DNA of 64,000 nt from Closterium sp. NIES-65 (Eukaryota; Streptophyta; Zygnematophyceae; Desmidiales; Closteriaceae). Positions 29,474-40,200 of this stretch are shown here, in pieces. The notes under the pieces were generated by a model that was given only the letters and a program-made list of their open reading frames with translations, was not told the DNA's origin and searched no databases. A program made the translations under genes and the position numbers. The DNA is taken from positions 1 to 64,000 of the forward strand of contig CANXME010000790.1 in the NCBI GenBank assembly GCA_948144175.1, given 5' to 3'. Every line of letters begins with the position of its first letter. Within the stretch, counting starts at the first letter, position 1.

Positions 29474-30139
29474 GGCACTGACTCTAGTGAAGTCGGAGCT
29501 GCAGAAAAGACACACGTGCACAGACCTGGGTGAACTGCGCAACTATCTTGGCTTGCAGATCACTCGGGATAGAACACGCCGCACCATCACCCTGACCCAG
29601 TCACACATGGTGCAGCACGTCCTTCAGTGCTTCGACTTCCAGTACTCCTCGCCACAGTCCACTCCTCTGCCTACCGGTCACTCGCTCTCAGCTCAGCCTT
29701 CGGATGATTCCATAGAGCCGAGTGGCCCGTATCCAGAGCTTGTGGGCTGCCTCATGTACCTGATGACCTGCACTCGTCCTGACCTCGCTTACCCTCTTAG
29801 CATCCTGGCACTAACTCTAGTGAAGTTGGAGCTGCAGAAAAGACATACGTGCACAGACCTGGGTGAGCTGAGCAGCTATCTTGGCTTGCAAATCACTCAG
29901 GACAGAGCACGCCGCACCATCACTCTGACCCTTTCACACATGGTGCAGGAGGTCCTTCAGCGCTTCAACTTCCAGTTCTCTTCGCCACAGTCCACTCCTC
30001 TGCCTACTGGTCACTCGCTCTCAGCTCTGCATTCGGATGAGTCCGTAGAGCCGAGTGGCCCGTATCGAGAGCTTGTGGGCTGCCTCATGTACCTGATGAC
30101 CTGCACTCGCCCTGACCTCACTTACCCTCTTAGCATCCT
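29474..30139 (+). repeat. 333 bp tandem in-frame duplication in Copia-A RT
   Basis: Units 29474-29806 and 29807-30139, both starting GGCACT and the second closing on GGCAC at 30140. Exactly 111 codons, so the frame is kept. Also present in A1 (unit 1 from about 7802, unit 2 cut by B1), absent from A3. Confidence 0.9.
29825..29829. other. Empty target site of B1 (GTTGG)
   Basis: GTGAAGTTGGAGCTGCAG is continuous here, whereas in A1 the same sequence is opened by B1 with GTTGG on both sides. Confidence 0.93.
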
Positions 30140-30979
30140 GGCACGCTACGTTGCGCTCGGGGGACACCGACCAGAGCACTTGAAGGCAGCTAAGAGGGTG
30201 ATGCGCTACTTGTGCAGTACGTCAGGCATGGGGCTCGTACTTGGAGGACGGGGTCCAGTTGTTCTCACTGGTCACGCAGACGCTTCTTGGGTTAACAACT
30301 TGGGTACGCAGCGGTCGTTGCAGGGTTACACCTTCAGGCTTGGCTCCGGTTCTGTCTCTTGGCGGTCTACCCACTCGTCTTTTGTTCTCAGCTCCAGTTG
30401 TGAGGCTGAGATATACGCAGGGGCCATGGCTGCACAGGAGCTGCGTTGGCTCACCTACCTGCTGCCCAACCTGGGCGAGGTGCCTCATTCTCCTCCAGTT
30501 CTGTACGTCGACAACAAGGCAGTGCTTGCCTTGTGTCGCGAGCAGAGACTGGAGCACAGAGCGAAGCACATCGCTCTTCGCTACTTCCTTGCTCGAGAGT
30601 TGCAACAGCGTGGTCAGCTTCGCCTTGCCTACGTGGCTTCTCAGGCCAACACTGCTGATGTGTTCACCAAGGCACTGTCGCCTCGTGACCATCAGCGCTT
30701 CTGTACTGCACTTGGTCTTGTTCCTGTGTCTTCTCACTTACTTACTTATTGACCCTGCCTATACTGTAATCTTTACTATATACCTACATGCCTGCTCTTG
30801 TTAGGTAGTGATCACTGTGCTATTGCTTTTGCATATATATCTCTGCATGTGGACTGGCCTTATGGCCCTTTGCTTGTGCTCAAATTGTGTGGTGACGTTG
30901 TGATCCACCCTGAGCTTGCTTTGCTTCTCTTGACTGGTCTTGTGACCGTTTGTTCTCCCCCACTTTGCCTATGGGGGTT

Positions 30980-31110
30980 TGTCAAACTCATATGCTATAG
31001 TCTGTGTAGGCTATAGTGGGGTAGCTCATATGGGGTACAAAACTTTAGCATTTCCTACTTGTACTCCTTATTCTGCTCAATGCAATAATTCCTGCTGCCA
31101 GATTCTAACA
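30980..31110 (+). repeat. Copia-A2 3' LTR (131 bp)
   Basis: TGTCAAACTCATATGC to GATTCTAACA, preceded by the TATGGGGG polypurine tract (30970-30977). 30753-30979 is the 3' untranslated region of the element. Confidence 0.92.
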
Positions 31111-32251
31111 CGTCTGCCTGTGGATGGTATCATGAGATGGTACGGCGCTGGATTCCGTTTGATGCCAGCAGCTCCTGGAACTCCCCTTCAAACTTCGTCC
31201 CCTGATCCGTCAGTACCTCTCCGCAGGCCCAAACTGCGTTATCACCATCTCCTCGAACGCCTCTGCCACCGTTGCCGCGGTTTTGTTCACGAGCCGTTGC
31301 GATTCGGCCCATTTGCTCACGTGCTCTATTATGAGCACGATGTACCTCCTCCCTCTCCTGGACACTAGCAGTTCGCCCGCTATTTCTAGGGACCAGCAAT
31401 AGCCGAGCTCCACAATCGCCAACTCTTGCAGTTCGGCCTGACTACTCAACAGCGTGGCCTTGTTTATGCAGCAGAGCTCGCACCCTTCCACCCACTCTTT
31501 CGCTTCCTTCCTCATCTCTGCCCACTACCAGCTTGTCTACAACAGATGAATCGTCCGCAGCGGCCCGAAGTGGCCCAGCTTGTCATGCACCTCCTTAATT
31601 AGTGCCGCTCGCTCTGCTTGCTCTGGAACGCGCTTCCATCCGTCCTTCGTCTGCAGCTGCACCTGCCCTTCGTACCACATATAGTGCTGGCCCCTGGCTC
31701 TGGCCCTGCTCCCTGCTCCTCCATCCTCTGCAGCTTCTCCCTTTATCCATGCCAGCGTTGCTTCATCTTGCCACACATCCGCTGCTCCTCTCTCCTGCTC
31801 ACCTGCTGCCCCCTTCTCCTTGACCATGGCTGTCAAGGCAGCTACTGGCTGCACACCATCGATATCGCCATCCTCCCGCTCCCTTGGTGGGTTCCGTGAA
31901 AGCCCATCCACGTGATACAAGGTTTTGCCTGGGCGGTGCCATACCGTAAAATCGTACTCCTGCAGCTAAATCGCCCATCATGCATTCCGCCTTGTCTGTG
32001 TTTTATTCTGCATCAGCCACAGCAATGGTTGATGTTCGGTTACCAATGTAAAGTGCCTTGGAGGTACATCCGGAAGTGCCCCACTACCCAAACTGCCGCC
32101 AGTCCTTCCCCTTCATAGCATGAGTACTTGGCCTCAGCAATGTTACAGGTCCTGCTGGCGAATGCCACCACCTTTTCCTGCCCTCCTTCCATCTGACTCA
32201 ATACCGCCCCCATACCTACGCTGCTCTAGACCGTATAAAGCACAAAAGCAG
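31111..32251 (-). pseudogene. Gypsy-G1 duplicate (RNase H end to integrase core)
   Basis: Second copy of 15619-16759, differing at a few percent of sites. Same HVDGLSR, HDKLGHF, CELCC, SLEIAG (Glu at the first catalytic position) and LTDQGTKFEGEF motifs and the same stops, showing that the decay predates the duplication. Confidence 0.88.
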
Positions 32252-32892
32252 TGTTGGGTGCGAATTCACATTGTACGACAACTAGCCGTCTATTTGTTCG
32301 AGTATGCATGTGCAAGTGCATTTGCGTATGAATGGAATGTTCATGTATTTATTTGCTTTCGCAATTTTCGCTTGAAGCATTTGCAGGTACTCTTGCATTG
32401 TGCACTTCGGCACAACATTGTACGCGCCAGGAACAGTACAAGCAGAAAGGACAAGCTCGCAAAAGAACCCAAGATGGAAGCTTTGCGGTTCAACTTACTT
32501 TATTGCGCATATTCAATTCTATCCAACTCCAAATTGTACAGTTTTGTTTGGTTGACTATAGTGTAGCAGGGCAGGCACTATAGGGGTATAATATAGGTAA
32601 GGTTGGATGTTGTTTGTCTGTATCTGCATGCTACAAGGCCAGGGGAAACCAGCGGAACCAGCATTTGGCTGGTTGGGCAAAGACATATCAGGTTCTGTTT
32701 TCAGGACCTGAACCTGGTTGTTGTTTTCCCAGGTTGGAAAAACAGAACCAGAGGTTGTTCACCAACCTACCACCTGCTGTTTTGTCCAGCCAGGTTGGTT
32801 CTATTGCTTGGAATTATTTGGGATCATCCTTGGTTGTCCCCGGGTTGATTCCCAAGGTCCTTGCTAGCTAGAACTGTTTATTCCTTCTCTGT
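32252..32892 (+). repeat. Truncated Copia-B LTR of B3b
   Basis: Same start and same truncation point as 16760-17400. Confidence 0.9.
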
Positions 32893-33520
32893 GTTATGTG
32901 ATGCTATCACTTGCATTCACGTCTGTCTGCCTCCCATCACATGTTCGTGCGTTGCATGCGTGGTGTGAGCGTGTGCAAGAATTTGTGTTTGATGTGGTTT
33001 GGTGTTTCTGAGTGTGTGTGAATGTTATTTGGCTTGAGCAGATATCTGAAGTGACTCCTCTGCTCAAGAGCTTTCCGACGAACCAAGCATCGCTTCAATT
33101 GGAGCACGAACAAGAAACTTACGAACGTTGGAAGTTCGTATGCTTTTAATATTTGGTTGTGGTGACTATGGGAAGTTGTGGGGTTGACTCAATATGGGGT
33201 ACAGACTTTTGGGGGCTGGGAAGTTCGTCCCCATCACTGTAGATGCTGCCAAATGGTTGGGAGAAACCAAACCAGGTTGGCAAGTGTGGCCAAGTTGGGT
33301 TGAGGTGGATTGTGGAGGTTGGGATAGTGACAAAGGTCAAAGTTGGGTTGCATATGGGGAAGGGAATTATGTGTCATGGGGTTTCCTTGGTTGGGGACTC
33401 TCTTGGGATCTTCCCTCTTGTCCTCCTTATCCCTTCCACCTGGTTTAGTGCTACTCTAACTTTCTTGTGTGAACTTGTGAGACAACTTTTGATTGAGTTA
33501 AGTTCTATGGCAGTTTAGTT
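32893..33520. other. Uninterrupted filler DNA with empty B2 site
   Basis: 628 bp matching 17401-17554 plus 24405-24878. ATATC occurs once at 33042-33046 where B2 sits in the other copy. No gene recognised. Confidence 0.8.
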
Positions 33521-35190
33521 AAGGACCAAGCCGCCTCTACGATACGCGAAGATTGGCTGCCATTCGTGGAGAAGCAAGCGGATTGTGTGATGAAGCGGAT
33601 TATGACAGATCGGGGTCGTGAGTTCCTTGGAGCAAAGATGACGGCCTCGCTGAAGAAGCAGGGCATCCAGAGGGAGCTGACCACAGCTTACACCCCACAG
33701 TCCAGCGGTGTAGCAGAACGGGCGAACCGAACAATTCTGGAGACAGCTAGGGCACTGCTCATAGAATCTGGGCTGGGCAACTTGATGTGGCCCCATGCTG
33801 TTTGGCACGCTACTGTCGCTAGGAACATGGTACTCACAAAGTTTGGGGATGACTCGTGGGTGCCGTCGGAGAGGTGGCTTGGGAGGAAGCCGCCAGTGGA
33901 CATGCTGAGGGTGTTTGGTTGCATGGCAGTCGCCCACTTCCCCAAGACCTACCGCAGTATGTTTGGGGCAAGTGCAATCTGGTGTGTGCATTTGGGGCTA
34001 GCTGCTGAGAGCAAGGGATGGCTGCTGTGGGAACCATCCAAGGGTGTATTGTTTGACAGCAGGGATGTGAAGTTTGTTGAGGGCACGATGTATGGGAGCT
34101 GGGAGAAACAGCCAGAGGCCAGGGTGTCCCAGCAAATGGAGCAGATCACCATGCAGCTGAACCTGACTCCTGGTGTGTGGGAGGAGGGAGAGGAGGCAGC
34201 TGTAGAGGGTGGTGATGGAAAGAATGTATAGGAGGAACCTGCTGGTGGATAAAATGACTTCAGACAAGCACTAGTAGAGCTGCTGAATCCGAGCGGAGAG
34301 AGTAGCAACAGGGGAAACCTAAGAAGCCAAAGGGTGTCATTATTAAGGGATGGGAGACACCGGTCTCCACGCCAGGACGTACTCGTATGGCTACCAAGAA
34401 GCTGACTGCAGGAGCTGATGCAGCAAAGCAGCAGCTTCGGACAGAGGAGGCATTGCTGATTCTACCACATCGCTATGACCCACATGAGGAGCATGAGCCT
34501 GCCTACTGTTTTCTTGCCCCTGCACCAGAGGAACCAGCTAGCATGGAGGAGGCATTAGCTGGACCAGATAGGGAGAAGTGGCTGGTTTCTGGTGATGCTG
34601 AGTACCAGAGCCTGCTAGAGAATGGAACATGGGAGCTGGTGGTGTTGCCTTATGGGAAGAAAGCCGTACAGTGCAAGTGGGTGCTAAGGATCAAGACCAA
34701 TGACAAAGGACAAGTCACCATCGACAAGAGTAGGCCGGTGGCTAAGGGGTTTATGCAGAAGGAGAAGCAAGACTTCAATGAGATTTTTGCTCCCACTGCC
34801 AAACCCCCTACCCTCCATGTCTTGTTGGCAGATGCAACTGTTAGTGGGAAATTCATCATCTAGTAGATATATCAACAGCATTCCTCAATGGGATTTTAGA
34901 GGAGGATGTGTACATGACGCAGCCGAATGGGTATGAGGATGGGACAGGCAGGGTGTGCAAGCTGAAAAAGTCCATCTACGGCTTAAAGCAGGCGCCACGC
35001 TGCTGATACCAGAAGTTGGCAGCTGTTTTAGAGGAGTTGGGATTCACGATCAGCAGCTGTGATGAGAGCCTCTTTCTCAAGGGGGACGGGGAGAAGCTGG
35101 TGCTTTTTCTGGTCTACGTGGACGACATTCTTCTCTTTAGCAGCAGCATGAAGGAGATCCAAAATGTGCAGCAGCAGCTGATGAAGAACT
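33521..35190 (+). pseudogene. Copia-B3b integrase and RT remnant
   Basis: Integrase part 33566-34231 (IMTDRGREFLGAKM, SSGVAERANRT), RT N-part 34387-34863 (VQCKWVLRIKTND, AKGFMQKEKQDF), then stops and a 1 nt deletion at the QMDIST site near 34861-34866, as in B3a. Unlike B3a it keeps CDESLFLKG and YVDDILLFSSS (about 35116-35150). A TGA replaces Trp near 35005. It ends at MKN then a stop where B4 sequence begins. Confidence 0.88.
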
Positions 35191-35192
35191 AA

Positions 35193-35945
35193 GGCGTGGA
35201 CCGTATTGAAGGAGCTGCAAGCCCTGACCTCCGTTGTCGCAACGTTGATGCTGGGAGCTGTCCGTATTGCGCCTGAGCGAGGGAGAGCCGATGCAACCTT
35301 TCCTGGACAAGATGCGCGACCTCTACGCGAAGTTGGCGACGGCGGGAATCACCTACCCGGAGCAGACCAAGTGCTTGAAGATGCTCTCTCTGCTGCCGGA
35401 ATCCTGGGCAAATGTGTTGGACACGGACGCTGCTTGGACGATTACGCTGCGCAAGAACCTGCTGAACCAGGTACGCGGTGCACCGATCAACGAGGTGTGC
35501 TGCGCCTCTGGACAAGCGCGGAAGGTGGCTGGTGCGGGACGAGCTGCATTTAAGGGAGCAGATGGCAAGCTGGTGGTGCTACACGATGTTCTGCTCGTGA
35601 GCACTAGCACGGATGGGGCACGCACTTACAAGGGGCACCTGGGCAATCGGGTGCTTTGGGATCTGCACGAGAGGAGAGCCATGTACAGATCCATGTGGCA
35701 GCTGCCGGCATTGGCATGGCATGGTGAGGGGCAGGCTGGAGAGGGGTCTCCATCCCAGGGGGAGTGCAACGCCGTTGGAGGGGTTGGTGTGAAAGTGTCG
35801 GCCAGATCCGGGGAGACGGATTGGGCAATGGCACACCGACACTTGGGGCATGTAGCAATGCCTTTGCTGAAGCAGCTTTAGAAGGATGGCGTCGTCAAGG
35901 GTCTGAAGCTGAATAGCCAGCCACCGGATGACAACTGTGAAATAT
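35193..35945 (+). pseudogene. Copia-B4 gag, protease, pre-integrase fragment with internal deletion
   Basis: Starts in gag (equivalent of KAWTVLKELHAPTS) and reads CLKMLSLLPESW, then at about 35409 goes straight to VLDTDAAWTITLRKN, the protease. The CCHC knuckle and basic region (about 590 bp in B2) are deleted and the active-site motif is DTDA in place of DTGA. A second deletion removes part of KANLISLRKLGKAG. It ends in pre-integrase (PPDDNCEI) with a stop at 35879-35881, where the strand orientation of Copia-B reverses. Confidence 0.85.
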
Positions 35946-36470
35946 TCTTGCTATTGCTGAGATGACCGCCTGGGTTCGCCCATTCTGCTACACCGTTGGA
36001 CTGTGGGGTGTAAGCCGTGGTGAGCTCCCTCTGAATGCCCTGCTTCTTGAGCCATGCCATCATCTTATCTCTAAGGAGCTCACCACCCCGATCTGTCCTA
36101 ATCCACTTCACCACACAATCCGCTTGCTTCTCCACGAATGTCAGCCAATCATCGCGTATCATAGAGGCGGTGTGGTCCTTCTACTTCAGCGGATATGCCC
36201 ACATAAGCCTGCTCCAATCATCCACTATGGTCAGAAAGTTCCGCTCCCCCTTGTGCCCCTGAACCGGCAGCGGCCCTACCAAGTCCATGTGAACCAGCTC
36301 GAACGGCTTCTTGCTCCTGCCAGTCACACTATGGAAGGGGAAACGGGTGAATTTGGATAGCAAGCATATTTCACAGTTGTCATCAGGTGGCTGGCCATTC
36401 AACCTCGGACCGTTGACGACCCCAGCCTTCTCCAACTACTTCAGCAAAGGCATTGCTACATGCCCCAAGT
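35946..36470 (-). pseudogene. Copia-B5 integrase and pre-integrase remnant
   Basis: Minus strand: NGQPPDDNCEICLLSKFTRF (about 36410), VHMDLVGPLPVQGHKGER (first Asp), then a shifted frame with RTDRGGELL and SNGVAEWAN. The catalytic Glu region reads AEWAN in place of AERAN, and the sequence stops there. Confidence 0.82.
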
Positions 36471-37163
36471 GTTAGTGTGCCATTGCCCAATCTGTCTCCT
36501 AGATCTGGCAGACAATTTCACACAAACCCCTCCAACGGCGTTGCACTCCCCCTGGGATGGAGACCCCTCTCCAGCCTGCCCCTCACTGTGCCACGCCAAT
36601 GCTGGCAGCTGCCACCTGGATCTGTACACGTCTGTGCTCTCGCGCAGATCCCAAAGCACCCGATTGCCCAGGTGCCCCTTATAAGTGCGTGCCCCATCCG
36701 TGCTACTGCTCACCCCAGCCTTGGCAAGCTTACGGAGGGACATGAGGTTGGCCTTGAGTTCAGGAACAAGGAAACCATCGTGAAGCACCACCAGCTTGCC
36801 ATCCCCTCCCTTAAACGCAGCTCGTCCCGCACTAGCCACCTTCAACGTGTGTCCATAGGCGAAGCATACCTCGTTGATCGGTGCAGCGCGTACGTCGTCG
36901 AGCAGGTCCTTGCGTGGCGTCATCGTCCAAGCAGCGCCCGTGTCCAACACCCAATAGTCCAGGGGGTGCAGCTCTGCTCCAACCTTGGCAGAGGCGTCTC
37001 CTTGCTCCCCCTGCTCTCCAACATGGAAGAACTGGCCCGCGGTGCACTCCTTCTTTTCCGCACCGCCGTTGCTCTTCGGGTTGTTCTCGGACGAATCGGC
37101 GACCATGTTCGCACCATGTTCGCGCGCCGCCATCCTGGTGACGATTCTAGGGGGTCCATCCAT
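36456..37163 (-). pseudogene. Copia-B5 protease region
   Basis: A 235-codon ORF: ADSSENNPKSNGGAEKKE, YWVLDTGAAWTMTPRKDLL (active site intact), GRAAFKGGDGKLVVLHDG, LGNRVLWDLRES. Matches B2 with scattered substitutions and small indels. Confidence 0.85.
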
Positions 37164-38122
37164 CAGGTTTCTTATAGCACAAAAAACAGGGGTTTCCCCT
37201 CCTTCTCACAATACCAGCAACTCCCTTTCATTTTGCCACCAGCACCCGACTTGCCTTCACGTCCAGATTTCGCACTGCGACCCCAACCGGTACCTCCTTG
37301 TTGGTCGTTGGAGTCGTCGTCCTTCTTTGCACCGCGTCCAGCACCACCGAAGCCACGTCCTCTGCCACATCGGCTCCCTTGCATCCCGTAGCCGCTGCTG
37401 CCATCGTCTCCACCCCTCAGTTGGCGTCGACGGAAGTCCTCCTCCAGAATCTTTGTCCGCACCCACTCGAGTGTCCACGAGCTCTGGTTCTGCGGCAGGC
37501 TCAATCCGCTCGTGAATTGGAGCCACGATTCCGGCAGCAACGAGAGCATCTTCAAGCACTTGGTCTACTCCGGATAGGTGATGCCGGCGGTCGCCAACTT
37601 CGTGTAGAGGTCGCGCATCTTGTCTAGGACAGGTTGCACCGGCTCTCCCTCGCTCAGGCACAACGCGGACAGCTCCCTCTCTAGCATCAACGTTGCAACA
37701 TTGGAAGTTGGGGCGTGCTGCTCCTTCAACACGGTCCACGCCTTTGGACCACACTCAACCTCCGGCAGTAGATGCGTAACGTGGTGACGCTGGTTAAGCT
37801 CCAAACTCTGCGACATCAAGTTGTAGCCAGCCGAGGAGAGCTCGTCCCAATCTTCCTGCAGCATGGGTTCATTCGGTATAGGCTCCTCCCCAATCATTAA
37901 TTTCAGCAATCCAATCTGACAGAAATAAATTTGCATCTTCCAGGCCCAATCATCATAACCCTTTTCGTTGAACTTCACGACGGTGAAGTTCTTCAGCAAC
38001 TCCTTGACCAGCGAGCCCTGGTTTTTTCGTGCTCCTTTTTGCGCTGAAACACCAGAATCTTGGCTGCCGTTTTGACCTTGGGCTGAAGATTCACCAGCTC
38101 CTGTCGAGGTGTTGCCCGCCAA
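37164..38122 (-). pseudogene. Copia-B5 gag
   Basis: ATG at 38122; MAGNTSTGAGESSAQ, VVKFNEKGYDDWAWKMQ, RHHVTHLLPEVECGPKAW. A TAG replaces Gln after GITYPE near 37562, then the frame resumes (CLKMLSLLPESW to CWYCEKEGK). The knuckle His position reads GKPLFF in place of GHPWFL, so the CCHC motif is damaged, and the frame shifts before protease. Confidence 0.87.
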
Positions 38123-38154
38123 AGCTATCCATAACGAGGATCATTATAATGTAG

Positions 38155-38166
38155 GCTCTGATACCA
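38155..38166 (-). promoter_or_regulatory. Primer-binding site of B5
   Basis: Minus-strand TGGTATCAGAGC, three bases from the LTR. Confidence 0.9.
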
Positions 38167-38169
38167 GCT

Positions 38170-39210
38170 TGTTGGTGTAAGGGCCTAATAGACTAAACCT
38201 ATTAAGACTCAATGAAACTTAAAACCTCTCCTCGGGGTCACCTCCAAGGGTCCTTGGAGTCAACAATGACTTTGCCAAAATAACAAGAGTACCTTGAACG
38301 TTGCGCAGCATATCATACAGACCGTCGACTAGATGAAGCTGAGAATTTCTTATATCGAAGCTCGCTCCAAGAGCTTTAAAAAAAGCCAAGTTGCCTTGCG
38401 AAAAGTTCTCCCATTTCAAAGTTATGGCTCGGACAGCGTTGGCCTAGCGTCGTAGTGCTAGCGTACTAGCGTTGACTCGGGTAGCATCCCGCCATTGTAC
38501 CGCGTAGAAAACGAAATTCCAGGAAGGGAGGAATTTGCTTTAATCAAATTGACTATATCCAGGTACAAACAAAGAAGAAATAAATTGTTCTAGCTACCAA
38601 GGACCTTGGGAATCAACCTGGGAACAACCAAGGATGATCCCAAATAATTCCAAGCAACAAAGCCAACCTGGCTGAACAAAAGAGCAGGTGGTAGGTTGGT
38701 AAAGAACCTCTGGTTCTGTTTTTCCAAGCTTGGAAAACAACAACCAGGTTCAGGTCCTAAAAACAGAACCTGATTTGTCTTTGCCCAACCAGCCAAATGC
38801 TGGTTCCGCTGGTTTCCCGTTGCCTTATAGTATGCAAATACATACAAACAATATCCAATCTTCACCTATATTGTACCCCTATAGTGCTTGCCCTGCTACA
38901 CTATAGTCAACCAAACAAAACAATACAATTTCGAGTTGGATAGAACTGAATCTGAGCAATAAAGTAAGTTGAACCGCAAAGCTTCCATCTTGGGTTCCTT
39001 TGCAAGCTCATCCTTTCTGCTTGTACTGTTCATAGCGCGTACAATGTTGTGCCGAAGCGCACAATGTGCGAGTATCTGCAAATTCTTCAAGCGAAAATTG
39101 CGAAAGCAAAGAAATACACTAACATTCCATTGACACCCAAATGCATTCACACACGCATATTCGTACAAACAGACGGCAAGATTTCGTGCAATGTGAATAA
39201 GCACCCAACA
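38170..39210 (-). repeat. Copia-B5 5' LTR (1041 bp)
   Basis: Plus-strand edges TGTTGGTGTAAGGG and GCACCCAACA. Older than the B1/B2 LTRs by substitutions and deletions. Outer hairpin arms kept near 38709-38767. Confidence 0.92.
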
Positions 39211-39696
39211 ATATCCCGACGTCGACATGGCTGATCAGATGTAGCCAACAACGCACGGATTACTTGGCGTCTGCGCTGTACACGTGACGGGGTATAGCAC
39301 TCCAACCAACTGCGTGCACCTGCGAAGCGGATGTGGTGCTGTTATGCGGGCTCAGCCGCCTTTCTGCAGCGTTGGCACGCCGTTGATTTGCATCGTTGGC
39401 AGACTGCGACTTTGCAAAGCGTGAGCACTGTCGGCCTTGCAGTGCTAGAACAAGGTCAACCGTGCTGCACTGGCAGTCGACCCGCATGCTTGCTAGCATC
39501 AGATACTGTCTTGCTTTCCAACTTTGTTGCTATCATTCTAAACAATTGCAGTGAACTTTTGCTAGTGAAACTCTCGCCAATTCCCCTCATGAATGTGTGC
39601 GTAGAGAGAACACAAGCAAAATCTTAGGAACGCTACAATCATCCCCATGCTGTGCCTTCTCTGTAATCTAGCTCCATAGTAGTAGTTATCTCCGCA
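39211..39696 (+). repeat. Copia-C1 5' LTR, 3' portion
   Basis: Matches C2 LTR from the TATCCCGAGGTCG region (about 47726) onward, with many substitutions, ending in ATCTCCGCA before TGGTGCGGTGAGC. Confidence 0.82.
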
Positions 39697-40200
39697 TGGT
39701 GCGGTGAGCATGGATGGCCTTGCACATATCCTTCAGATAGGAGCCGACTTTTGCATTACCCTCGTAGGCCGGCAGCCGTCTTAGTCGCCGTGGTTGACCT
39801 CGTAGTTATAGCGTGCGTAGCGGACACCTTGGAGGCACGACCAGCTGATGCGAGGAGACGCCATGCGGCTCTCGAGTACGGGACGATCCTCCTATTGGAG
39901 ATCGTCGTGTTGGGCATCCGAGCACAGTGGGTGACGGAACGCCCTTCCCTCCTGCATCTCCTCGACCGATGCGTAATCAAGGCGACGTCGACGAGGTGGT
40001 CGGCGGCGGTGCTCAAGTCGGCAGCAGTGCGGGAGGAACCTTGAGGCAGAGGGGTGATTCACGCCGGTGAAGTCGGCGGCATTCACGCGCAAAGGCTGCA
40101 CTCGTCGGCGGCTGCAAGCTCCTTGCAAGGCAACGTCGGAGGACGTCGAAGCCGTGTGACCGGCCACTCACGTGACGGTGGGCGGGATAGCGCCGACTTG
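39697..40200 (+). pseudogene. Copia-C1 leader with a conserved upstream reading frame
   Basis: The frame 39751-40044 contains DTLEARPADARRRHAALEYG, which matches DTLEGRLEDARRRHEAQEYG in the C2 leader (about 48341-48400). It lies before and in a different frame from the gag start. It could be a true gag N-terminus broken in both, an upstream ORF or a chance open frame in GC-rich DNA. Confidence 0.45.

Larger units (their letters stand above)
29388..30752 (+). pseudogene. Copia-A2 RT-RNase H with in-frame internal duplication
   Basis: Open for 454 codons because no stop happens to fall here. It holds YVDD (about 29437), then the segment from ELQKRHTCTDLGEL to PLSILA twice in a row (29474-29806 and 29807-30139, 333 bp each), then ARYVALGGH, a complete copia RNase H with HADASWVN, SSCEAEIYAGAM, YVDNKAVLAL and KHIALRYFLAREL, and the end ADVFTKALSPRDHQRF. 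Copia-A3 has the segment once. The two units differ by roughly 10%. The enzyme would carry a repeated RT C-terminus, and upstream stops make it non-functional. Confidence 0.88.
28310..31110 (+). mobile_element. Copia-A2, 5'-truncated duplicate of A1
   Basis: Starts abruptly at CCTTCTCTGTCTCC, equivalent to A1 position 6639, and runs through RT, duplicated connection, RNase H, polypurine tract and 3' LTR (30980-31110). Near-identical to A1 but without the B1 insertion and the 678 bp deletion. The CGTCT after its LTR and the gypsy flank that follows match those of A1, so this is a copy of the A1 locus and not an independent insertion. Confidence 0.92.
32252..35190 (+). mobile_element. Copia-B3b, duplicate of B3a without B2
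   Basis: Truncated LTR 32252-32892, uninterrupted filler 32893-33520, integrase-RT remnant 33521-35190. It stops in RT after the YVDD region and is fused to an unrelated Copia-B gag fragment at 35193. No 3' LTR follows. Confidence 0.9.
35946..39210 (-). mobile_element. Copia-B5, 5' half of a Copia-B element (minus strand)
   Basis: Reading leftward: 5' LTR 39210-38170, PBS 38166-38155, gag from 38122, protease, pre-integrase and integrase up to about 35946, where it is cut. RT, RNase H and 3' LTR are missing. Its LTR outer edge abuts the inside of a Copia-C LTR (from 39211), so it was inserted into Copia-C1 before truncation. Confidence 0.88.

Noticed and set aside
29388..30752. Copia-A2 454-codon ORF as a working RT-RNase H gene
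   Set aside because: Upstream stops, loss of the 5' half of the element and no start context make it a chance open part of a pseudogene.
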